Both the position numbers and the translations under genes were made by a program. From the NCBI GenBank assembly GCA_016212105.1, contig JACRHJ010000034.1, positions 1 through 64,000 on the forward strand: DNA of 64,000 nt, given 5' to 3'. This document shows, piece after piece, positions 9,679-18,835 of this stretch. Each line of letters begins with the position of its first letter. The stretch's first letter is position 1. The notes beneath the pieces are model-generated. The model did no database searches, was not told the origin of the DNA, and saw only the letters and a program-made list of their open reading frames with translations. Source of the stretch: Nitrospirota bacterium. GTDB taxonomy: Bacteria; Nitrospirota; JACRHJ01.

Positions 9679-9684
9679 CTCCTT

Positions 9685-10299
9685 ATGACTGCTTTTACCG
9701 AAACCGCCAGAAAATACCACGAAGAGCTTGACGCCGCGATAGCGCGCGCGCTCGAAGGGCTTGCCGCGAGGGGCAGGCGGGCCACTTGCGCCAGAGGCTG
9801 CGCATGGTGCTGCCGCCTGCCGGTGCGTGCGACGCTCCCGGAGGCCGCGCTTGTCGCGGAGTATCTGCGCGCCAGCCTGACGGACGCCGGGTTGACCGCG
9901 ACAGCCGCGCGGCTTTCGGCCTGGGTCGCATGGAACAACGACACGCTCCCGGAGCTGTCCGCGAAGGGCGTTTCGGTGCAGGCCGCCTGGCACGAACACG
10001 GGCCGGGCTGCCCGTTCCTGAAGGACGGCGACTGCCTGATATACCCGGTCAGGCCTATGGGATGCCGTGTGCATTACTCGACGATTGAGCCGGGCTTCTG
10101 CGGCCCGGACCGGGACAAGGCGCCTCTCTTCTCGGACCCCGGCACGGTCGCCGAGGTCGTGGACGCGGTCAGGCCGGTATGCCTGGACTACCGCGCGCGG
10201 CTTGAGGGCATGGGTATAGTGTTCGAGACGGTAGTAAGGTTCCTGCCGGAGATGGTTTTGGGGGAGGTTGACAAGCAGGGGCTAGGGACTAAGGACTAG
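9685..10299 (+). CDS. YkgJ-type cysteine-cluster (Fe/Zn-binding) protein
   Basis: A 204-residue protein of the YkgJ/CxxCxxCC family. It shows CARGCAWCC (about residues 37-45) and a second cluster CPFLKDGDCLIYPVRPMGC (about 112-130), a pattern that in this family coordinates iron-sulfur or zinc. The function of the family is unknown. I start at ATG 9685 rather than the longer in-frame ATG at 9625, because the extra residues would be translated from a palindromic repeat. It stands alone between repeats. Confidence 0.85.
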   Translation: MTAFTETARKYHEELDAAIARALEGLAARGRRATCARGCAWCCRLPVRATLPEAALVAEYLRASLTDAGLTATAARLSAWVAWNNDTLPELSAKGVSVQAAWHEHGPGCPFLKDGDCLIYPVRPMGCRVHYSTIEPGFCGPDRDKAPLFSDPGTVAEVVDAVRPVCLDYRARLEGMGIVFETVVRFLPEMVLGEVDKQGLGTKD

Positions 10300-10344
10300 T
10301 GGCTAGCAGGCAGGATTGCCGGCTCGTGGTCGTATGGTTCTTTA

Positions 10345-10420
10345 TGTAGGGGCCGACCTGTGTGTCGGCCCTTTTGTTAATCCCCTCTCCTTGCGGGAGA
10401 GGGGTTGGGGTGAGGGGGTT
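10345..10420. repeat. GGGGCCGAC..GTCGGCCC palindrome plus GAGAGGGG palindrome
   Basis: A hairpin of the family TAGGGGCCGACC-loop-GGTCGGCCC lies at 10345-10375, followed at 10381-10418 by CCCCTCTCCTTGCGGGAGAG and its GGGTGAGGGG tail. Both lie between the YkgJ-type gene and the convergent DUF4388 gene, where they may serve as bidirectional terminators. Confidence 0.8.
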
Positions 10421-10422
10421 CC

Positions 10423-11883
10423 CTATTTCTTCCCCAGCCCCTTCTTCGCCTTCGCGTTCTTGGGGTCGAGACGAAGCGCCTCGCTGAACGCCTCCTTCGC
10501 CTTGTCGCTGATGCCGGTCCTCTGGTAGAGCAGGCCGAGGTTCGCCTGGTGCTCGGCGTTGTTTGGCTCGATCGCTATCGCTTCGAGCATGGCCTCCTCG
10601 GCCTCCGCCTCGCGTTTCGGCCTCTGGAGGAGCGCAAGGGCCAGGTAGCTGAAGTGCGCTGCGTTGGTCGGGTCCAGCCTCGCGGCCTCCTTGAAGTGTA
10701 CGGTGGCGGACTCGAAGTCCTTCGCCTTGAAGCTCTCGATGCCCTTGTCGAAGGCCTCCTTGGCCTTGGGCAGGTCTTTTGCCTTCCGGGGCTTGCCCGA
10801 CTTCTTACCGCTGTCTCCGACCGCGGTAGCGAGGGAGAGGTCGTACTCCCACCGGCGCGAGTCGTCCGAGAGGATGGAGTGCGCCTCGGTTATCTTGTTG
10901 AACAGCTCCTCGAGCTCGCCTTTAAGACCCTCCATGCCCTCCTTGAACTGGTGGTCGGGGTGGTAGACCCGCGCGAGCCTGTTGTACGCATCCTCCAGTT
11001 CGGCGCTGGACGCCTCGGTATCGACCTTGAGAAGCTCGTAGTAGTTCTGCGACTTGGAGTCTATGTATGCCTTGTGGAGCGACGTCTTGTCGAGCGGCTT
11101 CACGTCTCCGGCCATCTGGGTCGCGGCCGCGGCCTCCCCGGCCGAAGCCTTGCCCTTCTCACCGGCCTGGGCCTCCTCGAGCATCCCGATTGTGTACAGG
11201 ACGTAGACCGCCTTGAGCGCCTCGAAACCGCCGAGTTCGGCCTTCTCGAAGACGCCCTTTATAGTGCGTTTGCCGTCGAAGAGGGCGACGATGCGCTTCT
11301 CCTCCTCGGACATGTCTATCTCCTGGTAGAGCTTGAGCGGGTTGGACGTCACCTTCAGGACGCCGTCCATCGGCGGTATGCCGCGCGAGATGCGGGTCCA
11401 GTCGTCCACCCTCTTTATGCCCTGGAGTATCAGGTTCGCGGTCGAGATATGGAGCGTGATGACCTCCGCCGCCGGCAGTTCGCCGGGCGAGAACTCATAA
11501 GACCCGTCTGTCCAGTCGAACAGGCCGCAGACTATCTCCTGCACCTGGTACTTGACGCCCCAGAAGAGGTCCTTGGGGCTGATGTAGCCGAGCTCCACGA
11601 GGACGCCGCCGAGCCGCTTCCCGGTCTCGATGACGACCTTGGAGGCGGTGTCGAACTGCTTCATGTTTATCTTGCCGGCCTTCAGCAGCAGTTCGCCCAG
11701 CCGGTCGCCCTCGTAGGTCGAGCTTGCGAATATTATCGCGCCGCCCTTGACGAACAGCTTCTTGACTATGCTGTCGCGGGACACGGATACCGTGCCGGTG
11801 CTCTTGAGTTCGTGCAGGTGGTTCAGCAGCCGGGGCAGCGTATTTTCTTCGAGTTTGCCCGAGAAGGGCACGGGGTTAGGCAT
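10423..11883 (-). CDS. DUF4388 / DnaJ / TPR protein
   Basis: A 486-residue cytoplasmic protein with three parts. Residues 1-230 resemble the DUF4388 (PATAN-like) domain found in deltaproteobacterial signalling and motility proteins. Residues about 280-355 form a J-domain with the HPD motif (YHPDH), implying contact with a DnaK-type chaperone. The C-terminus has at least three TPR units (AHFSYLALALLQ, AEHQANLGLLYQ). AAGGAG precedes the ATG, and a consensus promoter lies about 40 bp upstream. A second DUF4388 protein occurs at 44220. Cellular role unknown; a scaffold linking signal input to chaperone recruitment is plausible. Confidence 0.8.
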   Translation of the reverse strand: MPNPVPFSGKLEENTLPRLLNHLHELKSTGTVSVSRDSIVKKLFVKGGAIIFASSTYEGDRLGELLLKAGKINMKQFDTASKVVIETGKRLGGVLVELGYISPKDLFWGVKYQVQEIVCGLFDWTDGSYEFSPGELPAAEVITLHISTANLILQGIKRVDDWTRISRGIPPMDGVLKVTSNPLKLYQEIDMSEEEKRIVALFDGKRTIKGVFEKAELGGFEALKAVYVLYTIGMLEEAQAGEKGKASAGEAAAATQMAGDVKPLDKTSLHKAYIDSKSQNYYELLKVDTEASSAELEDAYNRLARVYHPDHQFKEGMEGLKGELEELFNKITEAHSILSDDSRRWEYDLSLATAVGDSGKKSGKPRKAKDLPKAKEAFDKGIESFKAKDFESATVHFKEAARLDPTNAAHFSYLALALLQRPKREAEAEEAMLEAIAIEPNNAEHQANLGLLYQRTGISDKAKEAFSEALRLDPKNAKAKKGLGKK

Positions 11884-11918
11884 CTGGGGCTCCTTGTCGC
11901 TATTTTCTGGATTTTAAG

Positions 11919-11946
11919 ATTATACCCAAACCGCGACCTTTGTCAA
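11919..11946 (-). promoter_or_regulatory. Consensus sigma70 promoter for the DUF4388-DnaJ gene
   Basis: On the minus strand TTGACA (11946-11941) and TATAAT (11924-11919) are both perfect, with 16 bp between them. The start of transcription would be near 11911, giving a leader of about 28 bases. Confidence 0.75.
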
Positions 11947-11984
11947 TCCCTATAATTTTAAAAGACTTTCGTGGATTTATCGAA

Positions 11985-12014
11985 TTGACAACAAGTTTTC
12001 GGGTGTGTTATAGT
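11985..12014 (+). promoter_or_regulatory. Sigma70 promoter for the phosphofructokinase genes
   Basis: TTGACA at 11985-11990 and TATAGT at 12009-12014 with 18 bp between them, divergent from the promoter at 11919-11946. It implies a leader of about 100 bases before the phosphofructokinase at 12121; I see no known riboswitch in it. Confidence 0.65.
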
Positions 12015-12120
12015 CATCCGCGGGGCCGGATGCGCCTGCGTCATGCCTTTGCGCCCCGTTTTCGCCTTGCCGCACTACCTAAAGCTTCACGAGTTCACAT
12101 AACCGAAAGGAGAGTCTTGG

Positions 12121-13164
12121 ATGAAAAAAATCGGCATACTCACCGGAGGTGGCGACTGCCCCGGCCTTAACGCGGTCATCAGGGCGGTCTTCAGGAGGGC
12201 GGAGCAGTTCGGATACACCGTCATCGGCATAAAGGACGGCTGGAAGGGTCTGATGGACATCGACGCGGAGCAGCTCACAAGGCCGCAAGTATCCGGCATC
12301 CACATGTTCGGCGGCACCATCCTCGGCACATCCCGCACAAACCCCTTCAAGAAGGAGAACGGCGCGGAGATGGTCGCGGAGAACATGAGAAAGCTCGACC
12401 TCCACGCGCTCATCGCGGTCGGCGGCGACGACACCCTCGGCGTCTGCAGCAAGCTCTCGAAGATGGGGCTCAACACAATCGGCGTCCCCAAGACCATCGA
12501 CAACGACCTCTCGGCGACGGACGTGACCTTCGGCTACGACACCGCCGTGTCTATAGCGACCGAGTGCATAGACCGGCTCCACACCACGGCGGAGTCGCAC
12601 CACAGGACGCTTGTCGTCGAGATAATGGGACGCCACGCCGGCTGGATAACCTGCGCGTCCGGCATCGCCGGGGGCGCGGACATGATACTCGTCCCGGAGG
12701 AGCCGTTCAACATCCTCGAAGTATGTGATATACTAAAGAAAAGGCACGCGAGAGGCAAGAGGTTCAACATCGTCGCGGTCTCCGAGGGCGCGAAGTTCTC
12801 CGAGGCGCCGGGCGTCGAGGGCAGCATGGTCCTCCAGACCGCGGAGCGGGACTCCTTTGGGAACGTCCGGCTGGGCGGCATAGCGAACATCCTCGCCAAG
12901 GAGATAGAGACCCGCACCGGGTTCGAGACGCGCGCGGTGATACTCGGACACCTCCAGAGGGGCGGGACGCCGACCGCGTTCGACCGCATCCTTGCGACGA
13001 GGTTCGGCGTGCACGCCGTGGACCTCGTCCACGACGGCAACTTCGGCAAGATGGTCGCGCTCCAGGGCACGAAGATCGTCCCGGTGGACCTGGACGAGGC
13101 GGTCGGCAAGACGAAGACTCTCGACATGGACCTGTACGAGACGGCGAAGATTTTCTTCGGGTAA
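12121..13164 (+). CDS. 6-phosphofructokinase, predicted pyrophosphate-dependent
   Basis: A 347-residue PFK of the family that phosphorylates fructose 6-phosphate in glycolysis. The donor-site residues are GGDDT (101-105) and PKTIDNDL (123-130). With E. coli numbering these put Asp at 104 and Lys at 124, the pair associated with PPi-dependent enzymes; ATP enzymes have Gly at both. The catalytic TIDND motif (125-129) is intact. A PPi enzyme works near equilibrium and could also run in gluconeogenesis. An ATP-type paralogue follows at 13382. A GGAG-containing site (AAAGGAGA) precedes the ATG. Confidence 0.9.
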   Translation: MKKIGILTGGGDCPGLNAVIRAVFRRAEQFGYTVIGIKDGWKGLMDIDAEQLTRPQVSGIHMFGGTILGTSRTNPFKKENGAEMVAENMRKLDLHALIAVGGDDTLGVCSKLSKMGLNTIGVPKTIDNDLSATDVTFGYDTAVSIATECIDRLHTTAESHHRTLVVEIMGRHAGWITCASGIAGGADMILVPEEPFNILEVCDILKKRHARGKRFNIVAVSEGAKFSEAPGVEGSMVLQTAERDSFGNVRLGGIANILAKEIETRTGFETRAVILGHLQRGGTPTAFDRILATRFGVHAVDLVHDGNFGKMVALQGTKIVPVDLDEAVGKTKTLDMDLYETAKIFFG

Positions 13165-13170
13165 TATTTT

Positions 13171-13350
13171 GACGTCACCCCCGCGAAAGCGGGGGCCCAG
13201 TGACTTTGGGGCGCATGACTACACGTACTGCGAAAGTCGCTGGGTTCCCGCTTTCGCGGGAATGACAACCATGAGGGCCGACACACGGGTCGGCCCCTGC
13301 ATAAAAGCATGAAAGTTCTTGGGCCGCCTTCTTACAAGAAGGCGGGACTT
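13171..13350. repeat. Palindromic repeats between the two phosphofructokinase genes
   Basis: Three families are stacked: an inverted pair of the CCCGCGAAAGCGGG type (about 13174-13267, the right half ending GCGGGAATGAC), a GGGCCGACACACGGGTCGGCCC hairpin (13274-13295), and GCCGCCTTCTTACAAGAAGGCG of the AAAAAGGC family (13323-13344). They lie in the 217-bp gap and could uncouple expression of the two genes. Confidence 0.82.
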
Positions 13351-13381
13351 TGCATATGCCCTTTGCCTTTGGAGGCCCCCC

Positions 13382-14347
13382 ATGAAAAAGATAGGTCTGC
13401 TGACATCAGGCGGCGACTCTTCCGGCATGAACGCGGCGATAAGGAGCGTCGTGCGCAAGGCGGAGGACATGGGCATCATGGTACTCGGCTTCATACAGGG
13501 GTACCAGGGCCTGATAGAGAACAACTTCAAGGAGATGGGCCCGGCCTCGGTCGAGGGCATCGTCCAGCGGGGCGGGACGATCCTGCGCTCCGCGAGGTGC
13601 CTCGAATTCAAGTCCGACTGGGGCCAGAAGACCGCGCTCGAAAACATCGCCAAGAATGAGATAGACGGCATGATAATCGTCGGCGGCGACGGCTCGCTCC
13701 GGGGTGCGCAGATACTGCACGACCTGGGCATCCCGTGCATCGGCCTGCCCGCGTCCATCGACAACGACATATACGGCACCGACATGGCCATCGGCGTCGA
13801 CACCGCGCTGAACAACATCGTCAAGGCGGTGGACGCGCTCCGGGACACGGCCTCGTCGCACGACCGGGCGTTCATCCTCGAGGTCATGGGCAGAAGCTCC
13901 GGCTACCTCGCGCTGACCTCCGCCATCGCGTGCGCGGCCGAGGCGGTGCTTATACCGGAGGTACCGTACAACCTCGAAGCGATCGGGAGCAGGCTCCTCG
14001 AGGCCAAGAAGCGCGGCAAGACCAACAGCATCGTTATCGTCGCGGAGGGCGCCGCGTCCGCGTACGCCATCGAGATGAAGCTCAAGTCGGTCGCGGGCTT
14101 CGAGACGCGCATCACGGTGCTCGGCCACCTGCAGAGGGGCGGAGACCCGACCGTGTTCGACAGGCTCCTGTCCACCAGGCTCGGCGCGTCCGCGGTCAGG
14201 AGGCTCGCCGAGGGAGAGCGCGGCACTATGGTCGGCCTCATAAAGAACGAGATAGTCTCGACGCCGTTCAAGGACGTCTTCGGCAACAGGAAGGTTCTGG
14301 ACGAGAAGAGCCTCGCGGTCGCAAGGTCACTGTCCGGCGTCGCGTAG
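13382..14347 (+). CDS. pfkA: ATP-dependent 6-phosphofructokinase
   Basis: A 321-residue PFK aligning end to end with the preceding gene, but with GGDGS (101-105) and PASIDNDI (123-130). Gly104 and a small residue (Ala124) indicate an ATP-type donor site. The catalytic S/TIDND aspartates, the MGR motif (EVMGRSSG) and the fructose-6-phosphate arginines (HLQRGG) are present. I start at ATG 13382 behind GGAGG; a longer in-frame start would translate a palindromic repeat. It would supply the irreversible glycolytic step beside the reversible upstream enzyme. Confidence 0.9.
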   Translation: MKKIGLLTSGGDSSGMNAAIRSVVRKAEDMGIMVLGFIQGYQGLIENNFKEMGPASVEGIVQRGGTILRSARCLEFKSDWGQKTALENIAKNEIDGMIIVGGDGSLRGAQILHDLGIPCIGLPASIDNDIYGTDMAIGVDTALNNIVKAVDALRDTASSHDRAFILEVMGRSSGYLALTSAIACAAEAVLIPEVPYNLEAIGSRLLEAKKRGKTNSIVIVAEGAASAYAIEMKLKSVAGFETRITVLGHLQRGGDPTVFDRLLSTRLGASAVRRLAEGERGTMVGLIKNEIVSTPFKDVFGNRKVLDEKSLAVARSLSGVA

Positions 14348-14359
14348 GCTGAAAGGCTT

Positions 14360-14485
14360 TTAAAACCCCCTTCCCTCTCTTGGCTTAAGAGGGGGAAGAA
14401 GCCTTTGCCCGTCATTCCCGCGAAGGCGGGAATCCAGGGTTTTCATAACGCCCCCATCCCCCTCTTGGCTTAAGAGGGGGCATAA
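14360..14485. repeat. TTAAGAGGGGG and GCGGGAATCCAGG repeats
   Basis: Two copies of the CCCTCTT-GGCTTAAGAGGG hairpin family (about 14363-14398 and 14447-14481) flank a GTCATTCCCGCGAAGGCGGG copy (14411-14438). The 197-bp gap holds no ORF with coding character. Confidence 0.8.
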
Positions 14486-14544
14486 GGTGGAGGCCATAGA
14501 TAGATAACTGCATTGAAGGCTTAAACCACTTCAGGAGAGACAAC

Positions 14545-15282
14545 ATGGCCGTGAACATCGACGAGCTGTACATGCGCGGGAGGGAGGCGTACGACAAGGG
14601 CGACTACGCCGAGGCCGAGAAGCATTTCCTCGAGGTGGTCAAGGCGCGGCCTTACGCGGACGTATACAACAAGCTTGGGCTCATATACCACGGCAAGGGT
14701 GAGCTGGGCAAGGCCGCCGCGTCATTCCGGAAGGCGCTCGAGCTGAACCCCAACTACACAGAGGTCTCGCTCAACCTCGCCGTCACGCTGAACGACATGG
14801 GCAGGTACACCGAGGCGAACGAGGTCTTCGGCACCGCGGCGAAGATAGCCCACGGCAGCCCCTTCGCGCTCGACCCGTTCATCAAGGGCAAGCTCGCCAA
14901 CGAGCACGCGAAGCTTGGCGACATATACTATGACCTGGGCCTGTTCGGCGAGGCGGTCGAGGAGTACAAGAAGGCGATAAACCTCCGCCCGACGTTCGTG
15001 GACATCATCACGAAGGTGGGCATAGCGTACCGCGAGAAGGGGCTTTACAACGAGGCCATCCGCGAGTTCGTCAAGTCCAAGGAGATAAACCCGAGGTACA
15101 TGCCCGCGCGCATAAACCTCGGCATCACGTATTACATGAAGGGCTTCATAGACCTCGCCGTGGCGGAGTGGAACGAGGCGCTCGCGGTAAACCCGAACAA
15201 CACCGACGCCCAGATGTACCTGCGGTTCGTCCAGCACGAGCAGGCCGGCGGGGACACGCCGGAGAGCCTGAAGCTGGACTGA
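14545..15282 (+). CDS. Tetratricopeptide-repeat protein
   Basis: A 245-residue soluble protein built of about six TPR units, for example AYDKGDYAEAEKHFLEVV, KGELGKAAASFRKALELNP and LFGEAVEEYKKAINLRP. There is no signal peptide or membrane segment. It starts at ATG 14545 behind CAGGAGAG. TPR arrays bind other proteins; the partner cannot be named. It lies 13 bp upstream of a hicBA pair but is probably not functionally tied to it. Confidence 0.85.
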   Translation: MAVNIDELYMRGREAYDKGDYAEAEKHFLEVVKARPYADVYNKLGLIYHGKGELGKAAASFRKALELNPNYTEVSLNLAVTLNDMGRYTEANEVFGTAAKIAHGSPFALDPFIKGKLANEHAKLGDIYYDLGLFGEAVEEYKKAINLRPTFVDIITKVGIAYREKGLYNEAIREFVKSKEINPRYMPARINLGITYYMKGFIDLAVAEWNEALAVNPNNTDAQMYLRFVQHEQAGGDTPESLKLD

Positions 15283-15295
15283 GGGAAGGATTACC

Positions 15296-15499
15296 ATGAT
15301 TCTCAAGATAGTCCTTGAACCGAGCGACGAGGGCGGCTACACGGTCTACGTGCCGTCGCTGCCTGGCTGCATCAGCGAGGGCGATACGGAGCAGGAGGCC
15401 CTGAGTAACATCAGGGAGGCCATAGAGCTTTACCTTGCGCCGACGGACGACGACGTGCTTATAGACGACGAGGCCGAGGTCAGGGAGCTGGTAGTATGA
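15296..15499 (+). CDS. hicB: HicB-type antitoxin
   Basis: 67 residues with the typical partial RNase-H-like HicB fold: ILEPSDEGGYTVYVPSLPGC is close to the family pattern of DxxGYxxxxPDLPGC, followed by EAxxNIREAIELYL. It neutralises the adjacent HicA mRNA interferase. The C-terminus is short, with no obvious DNA-binding ribbon-helix-helix. GGAAGG precedes the ATG. Its stop overlaps the hicA start by four bases (ATGA). The order antitoxin-toxin is the reverse of E. coli hicAB but common for this subtype. Confidence 0.87.
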   Translation: MILKIVLEPSDEGGYTVYVPSLPGCISEGDTEQEALSNIREAIELYLAPTDDDVLIDDEAEVRELVV

Positions 15500-15723
15500 C
15501 CGTTGTCCCGAGCCTCCCCTACCTGAGGATTATCCATGCCCTCCAGCGGGACGGGTGGGTGGTGGTCAGGACGAGCGGCAGCCATATCCGGCTCCAGAAA
15601 CACACCGCAAACAAGACACTGAAAATCACCGTACCCGCGCACAAGCCGGTCAAACGCTCCACGTTGTCGCACATCCTGAAGCAGGCCGAGATTGAACTTG
15701 ACGCGTTCCTGAAATTACTGTAA
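15496..15723 (+). CDS. hicA: HicA-type toxin (mRNA interferase)
   Basis: 75 residues of the double-stranded-RNA-binding-like HicA fold. The catalytic histidine lies in the motif GSHIRLQK (residues 28-35), preceded by a tract WVVVRTSG. The C-terminal TLSHILKQAEI matches the family's GTLRSILKQAGI pattern. HicA cleaves mRNA when not bound by HicB. The gene looks complete and is translationally coupled to hicB, so the module is probably active. Confidence 0.87.
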   Translation: MTVVPSLPYLRIIHALQRDGWVVVRTSGSHIRLQKHTANKTLKITVPAHKPVKRSTLSHILKQAEIELDAFLKLL

Positions 15724-15739
15724 ATAGTTGGCATCCAAT

Positions 15740-16732
15740 ATGACGCAAGACACCCTCATGACCCAGCCTCTCCTATCCGTCAAGGGATTACGCACACAGT
15801 TCACCACCCGCGAGGGAAAATTCCTCGCGGTGGACGGCGTGAGCCTCGACGTGAACAAGGGCGAGGTGCTGGGCGTCGTCGGCGAGTCCGGATGCGGGAA
15901 GTCCGTGACCGCGCTGTCAATCATGCGGATACTCCCGGACCCGCCGGGCAGGGTAATCGGCGGCGAGATAATCTTCGAGGGGCGCGACCTCCTGAAGCTC
16001 CCCGAGTCCGAGATGCGTAAGGTGCGCGGCGGCCGCATCGGGATGGTGTTCCAGGAGCCGATGACCTCGCTCAACCCGGTATTCACCGTCGGCGACCAGG
16101 TGGCCGAGGCGCTTGTCGAGCACAGGTCCATGACTAACGAGCAGGCGCTAAGGCGCGCGGCGGAGCTTTTCGACTTGGTCGGCCTGAAGGAGCCGGGCCG
16201 CCTCGTTAGCCAGTACCCGCACCAGCTATCCGGCGGCATGCGCCAGAGGGTGATGATAGCGATGGCCATCTCGTGCGAGCCGTCTCTCATCATCGCTGAC
16301 GAGCCGACGACCGCGCTGGACGTGACGATACAGGCGCAGATACTGGAACTCCTGGACGACATCAGGAAGAAGTTCGGCACCGCGGTGATGCTCATCACGC
16401 ACGACTTGGGCATCATCGCCCAGATGGCCGACCGGGTCGCCGTGATGTACGCGGGCCGCGTGGTCGAGTACGCGAACACCGACGACATATTCTACGACCC
16501 GCTCCACCCGTACACCGAGGGGCTCCTCGCGTCTCTGCCGAAGCCGGGCGAGAAGGTGCGCCGCCTGAAGGCGATACCCGGCATGGTGCCCAAGCTGACG
16601 GAGCTGCCGACGGGCTGCAAGTTCCTGCCGCGCTGCCCGTACGGCAGGCACGAGTACGGACACAAGGAGCCGGAGCTTTTCGAGGTAAAGCCGGAGCATT
16701 TCGTCCGGTGCTTCAGGGCGAGCGGGGAATAA
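15740..16732 (+). CDS. Oligopeptide/dipeptide ABC transporter ATP-binding protein
   Basis: About 330 residues of the OppD/DppD class. It shows Walker A (GESGCGKS), signature LSGGMRQRV, Walker B (LIIADEPTTALD) and the C-terminal oligopeptide domain with the cysteines of GCKFLPRCPYG and VRCF that hold an Fe-S cluster in this family. It would energise uptake of peptides or similar solutes, yet no permease (OppB/C), binding protein or OppF lies beside it. The start may be ATG 15740, ATG 15758 or TTG 15728; none has a strong ribosome site. Confidence 0.88.
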   Translation: MTQDTLMTQPLLSVKGLRTQFTTREGKFLAVDGVSLDVNKGEVLGVVGESGCGKSVTALSIMRILPDPPGRVIGGEIIFEGRDLLKLPESEMRKVRGGRIGMVFQEPMTSLNPVFTVGDQVAEALVEHRSMTNEQALRRAAELFDLVGLKEPGRLVSQYPHQLSGGMRQRVMIAMAISCEPSLIIADEPTTALDVTIQAQILELLDDIRKKFGTAVMLITHDLGIIAQMADRVAVMYAGRVVEYANTDDIFYDPLHPYTEGLLASLPKPGEKVRRLKAIPGMVPKLTELPTGCKFLPRCPYGRHEYGHKEPELFEVKPEHFVRCFRASGE

Positions 16733-16844
16733 TCCAAGTCTAAACATCCTATAATGATTTATATTGCATAATATGCCATATATATGTTAGTTTATATGCA
16801 CACATAGTTGGTATTGGATGTTGTAACATCGTTTTGGTGAATTA

Positions 16845-18305
16845 ATGGACTTCGTTCAAGATAACGACATATTGCAGGTTCTTAGAGGGTTCAACCCGTG
16901 GTGGCGGGATGACTCTTATACCTGTCGCCATAAATTCAAGCGAATCGCCTTTCATGAGACATACCAGTGGTTTTCAAACCCCAAGTTTACCCGGGCGATA
17001 GTGGTTTCTGGTGCACGAAGGGTCGGCAAGACCGTAATCTTGCAACAAATAGCCGAACGGCTCTTGAAGGACCAATGGTCGGTTAAAGAAATCCTTTACC
17101 TGTCTCTTGACCACCCCATTCTGAAGCTGGCTGGGATAGACCGGGTACTGGACGTTTATCATCAGAATGTACTCCCGAACCCGAAACGAATCGCATTGCT
17201 TCTGGACGAAGTTCAGTATTCCAAGGACTGGGGCACATGGATAAAGCATAAAGTAGATTTCCAGCCACACATCCGAATAATCGCTACAGGCTCAGCCGCC
17301 CTGGACATACAGGAAAAAGGCGCCGAATCAGGAACTGGAAGATGGATCACCATCAAAGTCCCGACGTTGTCATTTTATGAATACTTGCATTTAATCAACG
17401 CTCCTGTCCCATCCTTGCCTTCCGACCTCAAGGTTCTCAACTTGGTGAAAATGGAAGTGACCGAACGCGCGAACATCTTGAATGATGTGCTGCCGGTCAA
17501 GGATTACTTCCATAATTATCTGATGCTTGGAGGGTTCCCGGAGCTTGTGGGGATGGACAAAATATCAGATGTCCAGAGGCTTCTAAGGGAAGACGTGGTT
17601 GACAAGGTATTAAAGAGGGATATGACTGCTAGCTTTGGTGTCAGGTCAGTATTGGAACTGGAGCAGTTGTTTATATACCTGTGCCTGCACTCTGGAGGTA
17701 TAATTGAAAAAAATACTATAGCAAGCCAGTTGGAAAAATCTAGCGAGACTGTAGAAAGGTTTCTGGGCCATCTGGAATCGGCAAATCTTATTTACAGGCT
17801 TTATCCTTACAAGCAAACTGGAAAACTTGTTCTCAAGGGGCGTCCAAAGGTACACATCTCCGATGTCGCCTTAAGAAATGCCGTATTGTTAAAGAACGAG
17901 GAGACGTTGACCAGCCCCGAAGAATTGGGGCTTAGTGTCGAAAGCGCGGTATACAAGCATTTCCACACGTTATATTACCGCCAGCAACCAAGGCTGGGAT
18001 ATTGGCGGGATCAAGGCAGGGCTAGGAAAGAAGTCGACCTGGTCGTCGACGTTGATGAGTGGACAATACCCGTTGAGGTGAAATACAAAGAAGACGTACG
18101 CATAGATAAAAAGGACGGTCTTTGGTTATTCATGGAAGCAGACAATTCCGTTAAGGTTGGGATACTGGTATCAAAAAACGAGGCCGACTTTAGAGTTCAT
18201 CCAGGCCCGGACGGCAATTCGCAGGTACTTGTTATCCCAGCGTTTCTATTGCTTTATCTGCTGGGACATTCAGAAAGAAGCTTGGTCAGCCGACTTCAAA
18301 CATAG
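16845..18305 (+). CDS. AAA ATPase with DUF4143 (AAA_14 family)
   Basis: This 486-residue protein has an N-terminal P-loop ATPase domain (Walker A GARRVGKT, residues 56-63; Walker B LLLDEVQ, 118-124; sensor IIATGSA) and a C-terminal DUF4143 domain with a PD-(D/E)XK-like end (EVDLVVD...PVEVKYK). Such genes are widespread, patchily distributed and of unknown role; defence or DNA handling has been proposed. Codon usage and base composition are more AT-rich than neighbours, and the upstream gap 16733-16844 is AT-rich, suggesting horizontal acquisition. There is no partner gene. Confidence 0.87.
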   Translation: MDFVQDNDILQVLRGFNPWWRDDSYTCRHKFKRIAFHETYQWFSNPKFTRAIVVSGARRVGKTVILQQIAERLLKDQWSVKEILYLSLDHPILKLAGIDRVLDVYHQNVLPNPKRIALLLDEVQYSKDWGTWIKHKVDFQPHIRIIATGSAALDIQEKGAESGTGRWITIKVPTLSFYEYLHLINAPVPSLPSDLKVLNLVKMEVTERANILNDVLPVKDYFHNYLMLGGFPELVGMDKISDVQRLLREDVVDKVLKRDMTASFGVRSVLELEQLFIYLCLHSGGIIEKNTIASQLEKSSETVERFLGHLESANLIYRLYPYKQTGKLVLKGRPKVHISDVALRNAVLLKNEETLTSPEELGLSVESAVYKHFHTLYYRQQPRLGYWRDQGRARKEVDLVVDVDEWTIPVEVKYKEDVRIDKKDGLWLFMEADNSVKVGILVSKNEADFRVHPGPDGNSQVLVIPAFLLLYLLGHSERSLVSRLQT

Positions 18306-18397
18306 GCGAAGAACGCATCAAGCAAAGGATCGCCGGTAACAACACCGGCCTAACAATCCACAGTCCATCAACCCCAACTCACAGGAGGCAAAAAACC

Positions 18398-18835
18398 ATG
18401 TTCACCCCGTCCCGCATAAAGACCCTTTTATTCGCGGCAGCGCTTATAGCCATCCCGATGCTCGCGCTCAACTGCTCCGCCGGCAGCAAGGACGGCAAGG
18501 TCAAGACCGCGTCCGGCCTCGTGTACGAGGACGTCAAGGCCGGCACGGGCGCCGAGGCCAAGACCGGCAGCACCGTCACCGTTCATTACACCGGCTGGCT
18601 GACGGACGGCAAGAAGTTCGACTCGTCCCGCGACTCGGGCCGCCCGTTCACGTTCCACCTGGGCGCGGGCGAGGTGATAAAGGGCTGGGACGAGGGCGTC
18701 GCGGGCATGAAGGTCGGCGGCCAGAGGAAGCTCACCATACCGGGCAACCTCGCGTACGGCCAGCAGGGCTACCCCGGCGTTATACCGCCCAACGCGACCC
18801 TGGTATTCGACGTAGAGCTTCTTGATGTCAAGTAA
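18398..18835 (+). CDS. FKBP-type peptidyl-prolyl isomerase lipoprotein
   Basis: A 145-residue protein with a lipoprotein signal (LALNC, lipidated Cys at about residue 27) and one FKBP domain covering the rest. Core residues are visible: [39 protein letters not shown] and [14 protein letters not shown]. It would catalyse prolyl isomerisation on the periplasmic face of a membrane. AGGAGG sits ten bases before the ATG. Its end overlaps the following rRNA pseudouridine synthase gene. Confidence 0.92.
   Translation: MFTPSRIKTLLFAAALIAIPMLALNCSAGSKDGKVKTASGLVYEDVKAGTGAEAKTGSTVTVHYTGWLTDGKKFDSSRDSGRPFTFHLGAGEVIKGWDEGVAGMKVGGQRKLTIPGNLAYGQQGYPGVIPPNATLVFDVELLDVK

Noticed and set aside
9625-9684. Upstream start of the YkgJ-type gene
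   Set aside because: The 20 extra codons are translated from a palindromic repeat present in other gaps; ATG 9685 gives a standard N-terminus.
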